Assembly: GCA_026394715.1 (NCBI GenBank)
Contig: JAPKXR010000176.1
Span: forward strand, 1-32,240
Direction: 5' to 3'
DNA: 32,240 nucleotides
DNA from: Methanomicrobiales archaeon
Lineage (GTDB): Archaea > Halobacteriota > Methanomicrobia > Methanomicrobiales > Methanospirillaceae
Part shown: piece by piece, positions 25,950 through 32,240 of the stretch
Position numbering within the stretch: the stretch's first letter is position 1
How the letters are laid out: every line of letters begins with the position of its first letter
Made by a program: the position numbers and the translations under genes
Notes under the pieces: generated by a model
What the model saw: only the letters and a program-made list of their open reading frames with translations
Told to the model about the DNA's origin: nothing
Databases searched by the model: none

Positions 25950-27070
25950 CATTCTTTTGCTGGGAGTCAATGCATGCCGAACGCGTGGGAGGTCTCGCAA
26001 GCGCCGCGACCAACCTCGCAGAGACTCTTGCGAAGCAGCATGAGATACATTACTACACCCGCGGGACAATGCCCGACCAGCAGATCAATGGTGTTTGTTA
26101 CCATTACTGCCATCCGCAGGGTGGCAATACGGTGTCGTATTGCGAGGACATGAGTAACCGGATGGTTGAACAGTTTCGAAAAGACGACCAGCATGGGAAA
26201 TTTGACATCCTTCACTTCCACGACTGGCACCCAATCCAGGCGCTCCACCAGCTGCAGGACCGGGACACGATCCTTACGTTCCATTCGACCGAGTTCGGCC
26301 GGAACGGAAACCAGCACGGCAACTGGTGGGAATACCGAGAGGTTTCCGGCAAGGAATGGTATGGCGGCCTTATCGCAAAACGGGTGACCACGGTTTCGGC
26401 GACCTTGAAAAACGAGATCATGCAGCTCTATAACGTCCCCGATTGGAAGTGTGACGTGGTCCCAAATGGAGTTGTACCCAGAAAATACTGCACATCCGTT
26501 GACCCCGGTGAAGTGAAACAATCCTATGGGATCCACCCCTACGCCCCGCTAATCCTTTTCGTCGGCCGGCTGGCGTACCAGAAAGGTCCGGACATTTTTA
26601 TTGAGGCGCTACGGAAGGTCCACGACCACCGCTGGGATTTCAAGGCAATTGTGGCCGGGGATGGCGGGATGCGGCAGTACCTCGGGGAGCGGGCATACGG
26701 GCTGCCAGTCAACTTCGTCGGCTACATCCCGGACACCGAATACTTACGGCTCCTGAACGCCGCCGACATCGTCGTTATCCCGAGCAGGAATGAACCGTTT
26801 GGGCTTGTGCTCTTAGAAGCGTGGAGCGCGGCAAAAGCAGTGGTCGCATCAGATGTCGGGGGCCTTGGTGAGAACATCAACCCCTTCATCGACGGGATCA
26901 AGGTCTGGCCTGATTCTGACTCCCTTGCATGGGGGATCAATAACCTGCTGGATGACCCGGAGAAAGCCAGGACATTCGGGAGCCGGGGACGCTCGAAGGT
27001 CAACCGGACATTCCTCTGGGAGCCGATCGGGAACCGGATGGTACAGACCTATTCGCAGGTGAGCGGCTAA
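25931..27070 (+). CDS. GT4-family glycosyltransferase, likely glycogen/alpha-glucan synthase
   Basis: The 379-aa product has the two Rossmann domains of a GT-B enzyme. The N-terminal domain contains MHAERVGGLASAATNLAE, whose glycine-rich loop binds the acceptor side, and ILHFHDWHP. The C-terminal domain contains LFVGRLAYQKGPDIFIEAL and the E-x7-E motif in RNEPFGLVLLEAW (Glu288, Glu296), which contacts the nucleotide sugar. GGAGG eight bases before the ATG supports the start inside the end of the GH57 gene. Coupling to a GH57 enzyme and the resemblance to glycogen synthases suggest that it extends an alpha-1,4-glucan from ADP- or UDP-glucose. The nucleotide-sugar preference cannot be read from the sequence. 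Confidence 0.88.
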   Translation: MESRKLAFFCWESMHAERVGGLASAATNLAETLAKQHEIHYYTRGTMPDQQINGVCYHYCHPQGGNTVSYCEDMSNRMVEQFRKDDQHGKFDILHFHDWHPIQALHQLQDRDTILTFHSTEFGRNGNQHGNWWEYREVSGKEWYGGLIAKRVTTVSATLKNEIMQLYNVPDWKCDVVPNGVVPRKYCTSVDPGEVKQSYGIHPYAPLILFVGRLAYQKGPDIFIEALRKVHDHRWDFKAIVAGDGGMRQYLGERAYGLPVNFVGYIPDTEYLRLLNAADIVVIPSRNEPFGLVLLEAWSAAKAVVASDVGGLGENINPFIDGIKVWPDSDSLAWGINNLLDDPEKARTFGSRGRSKVNRTFLWEPIGNRMVQTYSQVSG

Positions 27071-27136
27071 GCGGGGCACCAGGGGGAGTATCGTTGCTGG
27101 ATACCCCTTTGATATGGCAAGTAAACAGGAGGAAAA

Positions 27137-27478
27137 ATGACACAACATTGTCCACTCTGTGGAAAAGGCGGTATATGCTGAATATAATGCGGACCCCGGG
27201 AACCTGACCAGGATGTTTTACTTCTGTCGCGGAAGCCCCCTGATGGTTGCAGAGCGACATTCATGATTGACCCGGACGGGGAATGTGTTGAATCGCCTGT
27301 AACCGAAGTGAATGAAACGAATGGGTCCGATTACCTTGGAAAAATACCCATCCACTACGAGGGTATGGACTGCCGGGAGGGCGGTATCATCTTATAGGGA
27401 GAGCGCAATTATGACATCGATGAGTTCCGGTCGTTGGTCAATGGCCGGCTCAGACGATCGTATGAAGAAAACGAGTGA
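27137..27478 (+). pseudogene. Frameshifted small cysteine-rich (YHS/TRASH-like) protein gene
   Basis: A perfect ribosome binding site (AGGAGG) precedes ATG 27137, but the frame stops after MTQHCPLCGKGGIC. The next frame continues VYAEYNADPGNLTRMFYFC, and a third frame continues GCRATFMIDPDGECVE and on to GMDCREGGIIL, with a TAG at 27395. The same frame then goes on as GERNYDIDEFRSLVNGRL to a TGA at 27476. Joined, this has CPLCGK, FYFC and GC-x-ATF-x-x-DPD. That pattern is typical of YHS/TRASH-type metal-binding domains (C-x2-C ... YFC-x3-C-x-x-F). At least two frameshifts, near 27166-27171 and 27236-27250, and one nonsense codon break it. Sequencing error cannot be excluded. Confidence 0.6.
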
Positions 27479-27616
27479 GCATAGGAATAGTATGTTGGGG
27501 CACCGATGAACGGGTGCCGGGAAACATGGGGTTCCACGCAGGGGTGAGGGGAGACTGAAATTGAGCTTTTTCGATCCCATAAGAGACGGGAATATGAGGA
27601 AAAAAGGAGGGGAGAA

Positions 27617-28120
27617 ATGAAAAAAACCAGCGAAACTACGATAAACCATCAGCCTGCGGCTGATATGGGTACTGACATCAGGGGGGAGGATATCTCACCC
27701 AGGACATGGATTTTATTTTATCTTATCTGCCTTGTTGCGATTCTCTGGGCGACGTTCCTCCTTGTCCGGGAGGAGATGATCTGGTTAAGTTTTGCCCTGG
27801 TTATTATTGCTGCCGGCAGCGGGATGTTCCTGTTTATCCACAATATAAAATTACGGACAGGGTTTTTCTTCTATCTTATCTGTCTTGTGGCAATTCTCTG
27901 GGCCGCATTCCTCCTTCTCCGGGAGGAAATGGTCTGGGTCAGCGCTTTCCTGTTTCTCGTTTCGGCAGGCATGGTAGTTTTTGCATATTTCCTTGGCGAA
28001 CATCACCACCAATCAATACCCGTTGCCAGTCCGAATCCCGAACCCGTAGCCAATCCCGGCAATCCTGCTCCCGTGTCGTCCGAAAAAACAAGCAGCCCAA
28101 TGGACCCGGAAGAGGAATAG
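27617..28120 (+). CDS. Small membrane protein with an internally duplicated two-helix unit
   Basis: The 167-aa product has a polar N-terminus (1-29), four membrane helices (about 31-48, 55-75, 83-100, 105-125), a His-rich turn (GEHHH) and a Pro/Asn/Ser-rich acidic tail ending DPEEE. The first and second helix pairs are near copies: FYLICLVAILWATFLLVREE (34-53) and FYLICLVAILWAAFLLLREE (85-104), each followed by a second helix. A strong ribosome binding site (GGAGG six bases before the ATG) supports the start. No family is recognised. A Glu-Glu pair recurs at the end of the first helix of each unit. It sits downstream of the polyglucose genes, but no functional link is visible. Confidence 0.8.
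   Translation: MKKTSETTINHQPAADMGTDIRGEDISPRTWILFYLICLVAILWATFLLVREEMIWLSFALVIIAAGSGMFLFIHNIKLRTGFFFYLICLVAILWAAFLLLREEMVWVSAFLFLVSAGMVVFAYFLGEHHHQSIPVASPNPEPVANPGNPAPVSSEKTSSPMDPEEE
27716..27943 (+). repeat. DNA repeat within the membrane protein gene
   Basis: About 75 bases at 27716-27790 recur at 27869-27943 with few changes, 153 bases (51 codons) apart. The similarity at DNA level points to a fairly recent in-frame duplication. Confidence 0.75.
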
Positions 28121-28561
28121 AATTGCCCGGGATTTGATTGGGGTTGGGGTGCACCTGACTTCCCAACCCAACCTGACAGTCCCCACCTTTTCCTGCCCGG
28201 GTTAACGAAACAATCCTCTCAAACTGGGCCTCTCCATTACCCACCCCCTTCGATAAAACCTGCCCTCGTTCGTTTAAATCGCCCGCATTTGCCCCCGTTT
28301 CCACCCGGTTAAAAATAAAACGATTTAATGCAACATTATTTCGATTAAGCCTATAATTTGGCTTTATTTGAGCCCTATCATTTTTCTGATCCCTTGATCG
28401 TCACCCTTTCGACACCGGTGTACCATGGTTAGAGAGCAATAACCCGGCGGAGGACAGGTTCACGGATTGGTGCCCTCAAGAATCATCGTAGCCCCTGATC
28501 GTTACCGGGGTACCAGGCGGATTTGTTAGCGTGGCCGTTCTACCGATAGCAGTCCCGCCAG
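28121..28561. other. Intergenic region between convergent genes, with a hairpin
   Basis: GGGTTGGG (28141-28148) and CCCAACCC (28162-28169) form an eight-base stem with a 13-base loop shortly after the membrane-protein gene and may end its transcript. The stretch 28310-28400 is AT-rich and includes a T-rich tract on the minus strand (about 28313-28325) that could end pgk transcripts. No gene is seen. Confidence 0.45.
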
Positions 28562-29746
28562 TTATGTATCCGGCAATACGGCAACCCCGGGAAGTTGAAT
28601 TCCTGACAGGAACTGGAGCGAGGCTCCGCCACCCGTGGAGACATGGGACATTTTTCCAGCCAGCCCCAGTTCTGTCACCACCTCGGCGGTGGATCCACCC
28701 CCGATGACCGTGACGGCATCAAGACCGGCGATGACCGTGGCAAGTGTACGGGTCCCCTGCGAGAACTGCGGTACTTCGAATACACCCATCGGGCCGTTCC
28801 AGAACACCGTCCTACACCGTTTAAGGGCCTGTGAAAATTCACCGGTGGCACCCGGACCAATATCGGCAATGGCCCATCCGTCCGGTATCAGGGTTGCCGG
28901 GACAGTCTGAATTTCGTGCCGGCCATCAATATTGTTCGTGATAACCACGTCGGGCGGAAGCAACAGGCTGACACCGAGAGACGTTGCCTTCCCGGAAAGT
29001 TCTTCCACGTACCGTAGTTTATCGTCCTCCACAAGGGAGGTACCGACAGCATACCCCAGGCTTTTAAAAAAAGTCGCCGCCATGCCACCACCAATGATCA
29101 ACATATCCACCTTTGGAAGGATGTTTTCAAGCATCATCAGCTTCCCGCTCACCTTCGCCCCCCCAATTACCGCGGCAAACGGGCGCCCAGGTGTAGCAAG
29201 CAGCCCTCCAAGCATATCCAGCTCCTTTTCCATAAGCAGGCCGGATACCGCCGGGAGATGGGAGACCACACCGGTAACTGATGCGTGGGAACGGTGACTT
29301 GCCCCGAAGGCATCGTTGACAAAGATCTCACCCAGGCGGGAAAGTGCACGGGAAAAACCGGGGTCATTGGCTTCTTCTTCCGCGTGGAACCGCAGATTTT
29401 CCAGGAGCACCACCTCACCTTCCTGCATTGCCGATACCGCCACCTCCACCATGGGACCAACACAATCGGTCAGGCAGCGGACCGGTCTCTTTAGAAGTTC
29501 TGACAACCGGATTGCCACCGGTGTCATCCTCAACGATTCTATCACCTGGCCTTTTGGTCTTCCCAGGTGGGAGCAGGCAATGATCCGGGCATGATGATCG
29601 ATAAGGTAACGGAACGTAGGGAGCGTGGCACGGATACGGGAGTCGTCTGAAATAACCCCTTCATGGGTCATCGGTACATTAAAATCAACACGCAATAGAA
29701 CTCTTTTTCCCGTAACATCAATATTTTCCACGGTTTTTTTTGTCAT
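28562..29746 (-). CDS. pgk: Phosphoglycerate kinase
   Basis: Interconverts 1,3-bisphosphoglycerate plus ADP and 3-phosphoglycerate plus ATP in glycolysis and gluconeogenesis. The 394-aa product has the N-terminal substrate domain with RVDFNVP (19-25), SHLGRPKG, ENLRFHAEEE and NDAFGASHRSHAS. The C-terminal nucleotide domain carries GGAKVSGK, the segment FWNGPMGVFE, GGGSTAEVV and STGGGASLQFLSG. All catalytic motifs are intact and the length is normal. The composition looks closer to the bacterial-type sequence than to many archaeal PGKs, but this is only an impression. ATG 29746 is preceded by GGTG seven bases upstream. A TATA-like ATATAT (about 29813-29820, minus strand) lies some 70 bases upstream. 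Confidence 0.96.
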   Translation of the reverse strand: MTKKTVENIDVTGKRVLLRVDFNVPMTHEGVISDDSRIRATLPTFRYLIDHHARIIACSHLGRPKGQVIESLRMTPVAIRLSELLKRPVRCLTDCVGPMVEVAVSAMQEGEVVLLENLRFHAEEEANDPGFSRALSRLGEIFVNDAFGASHRSHASVTGVVSHLPAVSGLLMEKELDMLGGLLATPGRPFAAVIGGAKVSGKLMMLENILPKVDMLIIGGGMAATFFKSLGYAVGTSLVEDDKLRYVEELSGKATSLGVSLLLPPDVVITNNIDGRHEIQTVPATLIPDGWAIADIGPGATGEFSQALKRCRTVFWNGPMGVFEVPQFSQGTRTLATVIAGLDAVTVIGGGSTAEVVTELGLAGKMSHVSTGGGASLQFLSGIQLPGVAVLPDT

Positions 29747-30430
29747 TTCACAACACCAACGGTCAACCTGTCAATGAGATACGAAAAAGCCATAATTGAA
29801 GATAACAAGTCCCATATATCTGAAGATGCGACCACTTCACTATAATAACCCTTCTTTACGTGCAATTGGTTACTCAGCCAGTACAAGATTTTTTTATGCA
29901 GACCAAGTGGTACAGCACCCGCATGGTGCAGACAAGACCACCCCCCGGAATTTTTCAACAACCACGGAAAATTTCTCTGGTGACTTCAGGAAATTCCCTA
30001 ACGAGGGATCTCGCATGTACCGGAGTTTTTTAATTTATAAAAAGGGTGCGGAGTCACCAATTCCGGGCAGGCTGACGCAACCGTTTCCCTATCCTCCCCC
30101 ATACCTGGTAATGACAGGGTACAGTAAACAAAGTCAATTAAGGCCACGGAATATGATAAAACGAGGGCATATCGGGGTTTTTTAGAGATCAGGCCAATAT
30201 CGGGTTATTACCCGAAACTGACGAGAATAACAGCCGTACCAACCAAAAATAAGGGCTCTTGCAGAAAGGGGGTTATAGGATGGGTGATGCACGGGAAATA
30301 TCGGGCTTATTATTGGAATAACGAGGCCGGAATAGGGCGGGATTTCTCCCCTGGCAGGAGGCATTGAATTGGTGTCCTGCTCTGAAATGAAGGACACTGA
30401 TGTTCGGGAGAGGCACGATATGGGAACTAC
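29747..30430. other. Intergenic region upstream of pgk
   Basis: About 700 bases without a convincing gene. The longest frame (plus strand, 29796-30185) has no ribosome binding site or family features. Minus-strand frames at 30182-30488 overlap each other and also look like chance. AT-rich patches occur at 29810-29850 and 30030-30045 (TTTTTTAATTTATAAAAA). Confidence 0.45.
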
Positions 30431-30447
30431 AAAAAAAGATTTTTTTC
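30425..30447 (-). terminator. Probable T-run terminator of the pfk-pgi transcript
   Basis: A run of seven T on the minus strand (30431-30437) lies about 38 bases after the isomerase stop codon, a common archaeal termination signal. Confidence 0.45.
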
Positions 30448-30474
30448 ACAAGATCTGATGCGAATGGCCAGCGG

Positions 30475-31233
30475 TCAAGGGACTTCACGGGAAAAAAATG
30501 ACCTGCACCTCTCCGGGTGGTTCAGGATGGAAAGGACATCCCGGCGTTTTTCGACCATTGAATACAACGGCACACCGAGTTCTCCGGATATGTTCCTGTA
30601 TTTACTGGCTTTCACCCTCCGTACGGATGGGAGATCCGGGTATGACGGATTTTTCAAAAATTCGCCGGTTGTCATCTCGTAATACGCAGCCCCACGCAGT
30701 TTTTCATATTCGCGGTAATCACTCTGGAACCGTGAAGAGACGAGGTTTGCCATCTGCAGGACGGTACCCTTCGTCGGGTTAATCGTCACATGCCCAAAGC
30801 CTGGCGGGACCATGACGAGGTCGCCGGCATGCGCATCAACAACAATGACCTGCGAGAGGTCGTGCGCCTGCAGAAGGTAGTGGGCATGCCCTTTCAATAC
30901 TTCATAAATTTCAGGATACCCGGCACCTTCCGGATTTTCCGGGTGGTAATGTCCTGCAGTCTTGATATATTCCCCGCAGAGGTCCCGGGGTGGTATAACG
31001 GTAATATCATACCGGATCCCCTGTTCACGGAGCCAGATGCGGTCGGAATCAGAACCGGCAACATCCCGGTACATGTAGTACATCTCACCGTCACACTGGC
31101 AATCCAGGTCGGCAAGGACGGGCCGTAATTCATCCGCCAGTCGTATGTCAGGTTCCGGGAGCGGCCCGTTCCAGTCTGGCACCAGACCAGGACTGTATCG
31201 AACCGACCTCGTCATATTCACCAGGGCGCTCAT
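30475..31233 (-). CDS. pgiA: Cupin-type archaeal glucose-6-phosphate isomerase
   Basis: Interconverts glucose 6-phosphate and fructose 6-phosphate. The 252-aa product carries the cupin metal site of archaeal PGI: His95 and His97 in KTAGHYHP, Glu108 in GYPEIYEVL, and His148 in PPGFGHVTINP. It has a C-terminal extension of roughly 50-60 residues compared with the short archaeal enzymes of about 190 aa. ATG 31233 overlaps the phosphofructokinase stop by four bases (ATGA), with GGAAGG directly upstream, so the two genes are translationally coupled. An in-frame ATG at 31215 is less likely. It links polyglucose breakdown or synthesis with the fructose-phosphate pool used by the coupled kinase. Confidence 0.92.
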   Translation of the reverse strand: MSALVNMTRSVRYSPGLVPDWNGPLPEPDIRLADELRPVLADLDCQCDGEMYYMYRDVAGSDSDRIWLREQGIRYDITVIPPRDLCGEYIKTAGHYHPENPEGAGYPEIYEVLKGHAHYLLQAHDLSQVIVVDAHAGDLVMVPPGFGHVTINPTKGTVLQMANLVSSRFQSDYREYEKLRGAAYYEMTTGEFLKNPSYPDLPSVRRVKASKYRNISGELGVPLYSMVEKRRDVLSILNHPERCRSFFSREVP

Positions 31234-32240
31234 ATCCTTCCACCAATTACCGTCTTTGCGAGTTCATAGAATTCAAGGTCAACGGTCTTCAACCGGGACA
31301 CCGCATCTTCAAGCGGGATTGAAGTGATACGGTTTCCCTGCAGGGCGACCATCTGGCCAAATTTCCCATCCCGGATAAGCTGGACCGCACCAACACCCAG
31401 CCGGGTCGCAAGGACACGGTCAAATGCCGTCGGGGAGCCCCCACGCTGGATATGCCCGAGGATGGTGACCCGGGTCTCGATGCCGAGCCTCCGTTCCAGC
31501 TCTCTTCCAAGGAGGAGCCCTACACCCACAAATTTTTCATTGCCGCATTCATCCCGGATATCTTCCGGTACTGGCGGGAGCCCGATATCCTCCCGCCGGG
31601 CCCCTTCTGCGATCACAACAATGGAGAATTTTTTCCCTGAATCATACCGTGCCTGGAGATTTTCACAGACAGACTCCATGGTGAAGCGCACTTCCGGGAC
31701 CAGGATTTCATCCGCACCCCCTGCAACTCCCGCAGTCAGCGCAATCCAGCCCACGTTCCGTCCCATCACCTCAACCACGATGATACGGTGGTGCGATTCG
31801 GCAGTCGTGTGAAGGCGGTCGATTGCTTCGGTTACCGTTGAGACTGCCGTATCGAACCCGAACGTCATATCGGTCCCCGAAATATCATTATCAATGGTTT
31901 TCGGCACGCCGACCAGCGGTATCCCCTGTTTTGAGACGTCCCGTGCCGCAGACAGGGTACCGTCACCGCCGATCACGACGAGGGCATAGATCCCGTACTT
32001 TTTCATATTATTCTGGATTTTCTGGAAATCTGATGTTTTTTCCAGGGGATTGGTACGGGATGTACCAAGAATAGTCCCTCCCCGTGGAAGGATCCCGGAA
32101 ACAGAAAAATCCGTAAGCGGTTCAACATCGCCATCAATCAGGCCCCGCCAGCCGTTGCGGATGCCGAGCGTTTCAAAGTCATATGTTATCCCGGACCGGA
32201 CAACCGCCCGGATCACCGCATTCAGCCCCGGGCAGTCCCC
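31230..32240 (-). CDS. pfkA: 6-phosphofructokinase, PfkA family (5' end beyond the window)
   Basis: Phosphorylates fructose 6-phosphate to the 1,6-bisphosphate. The frame is open to the window edge, starting inside GDCPGLNAVIRAVVRSG; the first residues of the protein are missing. Visible family motifs: GGTILGTSRTNP, VVIGGDGTLSAA, VGVPKTIDNDI, the following GTDMTFGFDTAV, EVMGRNVGWIAL, EGARRE and LGHIQRGGSPTAFDR. At the two positions that usually separate donors, it has Gly in GGDG (as in ATP enzymes) and Lys in PKTIDND (as in pyrophosphate enzymes). The GTDMTFGFDTAV segment fits the mixed-substrate group III. Gly in GGDG argues for ATP. The gene is coupled to the isomerase gene downstream. Confidence 0.93.
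   Translation of the reverse strand, partial: GDCPGLNAVIRAVVRSGITYDFETLGIRNGWRGLIDGDVEPLTDFSVSGILPRGGTILGTSRTNPLEKTSDFQKIQNNMKKYGIYALVVIGGDGTLSAARDVSKQGIPLVGVPKTIDNDISGTDMTFGFDTAVSTVTEAIDRLHTTAESHHRIIVVEVMGRNVGWIALTAGVAGGADEILVPEVRFTMESVCENLQARYDSGKKFSIVVIAEGARREDIGLPPVPEDIRDECGNEKFVGVGLLLGRELERRLGIETRVTILGHIQRGGSPTAFDRVLATRLGVGAVQLIRDGKFGQMVALQGNRITSIPLEDAVSRLKTVDLEFYELAKTVIGGRI

Noticed and set aside
29796-30185. Plus-strand frame of 129 codons upstream of pgk
   Set aside because: No ribosome binding site, irregular composition, and it covers the probable pgk promoter.

Overview
The window looks like chromosomal DNA of a methanogenic archaeon, most probably of the order Methanomicrobiales; genus not determined. 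This rests on a MesA-type folate-independent methionine synthase, a cupin-type glucose-6-phosphate isomerase, an archaeal PEP synthase, GGTGAT/GGAGG ribosome binding sites, an HTH-plus-many-PAS sensor of a kind common in that order, and many PAS/histidine-kinase genes ending in the shared tail GARFE-x3-PKG-x-WR. No rRNA, tRNA, CRISPR array, transposase or integrase was recognised.

Layout. Positions 1-6600 hold scattered genes: the start of a divergent ATP-grasp acyl-CoA-synthetase-like protein (minus), PEP synthase ppsA (plus), MesA methionine synthase (minus), about 1.3 kb with no convincing gene, a zinc-ribbon protein (minus) and a truncated universal-stress-protein fragment (plus). Positions 6777-23807 are a 17-kb signalling island entirely on the minus strand. 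In transcription order it holds: an HTH protein with eight PAS domains and no kinase; two tandem REC-PAS-kinase genes, both broken; a REC-histidine kinase with normal catalytic motifs; and a tightly coupled five-gene operon. The operon runs: membrane PAS/GAF kinase-like protein, 62-aa helical protein, CheR methyltransferase, 4HB-HAMP-GAF hybrid kinase with two receivers, REC-PAS kinase-like protein. Positions 24061-27070 are a plus-strand polyglucose cluster (small ORF, GH57 glycosidase, GT4 glycosyltransferase). It is followed by a broken YHS/zinc-type gene and a small membrane protein with an internal duplication. Positions 28562-32240 (minus) hold phosphoglycerate kinase and a coupled pair, 6-phosphofructokinase and glucose-6-phosphate isomerase.

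How the genes fit together. ppsA, pgk, pfkA, the isomerase, GH57 and GT4 cover much of the route between pyruvate and a stored alpha-glucan, so the region probably serves gluconeogenesis, glycogen storage and glycogen use. The signalling island lies between these genes; nothing in the sequence proves that it controls them.

Most notable observation. Three kinase-like proteins of the island (two intact, one broken) have Arg, Lys or Gln where the phospho-accepting His of the H box should be. The same three have also lost the GLGL glycines of the ATP lid, while keeping the rest of the fold and a motif of their own. They resemble a lineage of histidine-less pseudokinases. Two are co-transcribed with an apparently active hybrid kinase and a CheR methyltransferase, which may form an undescribed signalling module.
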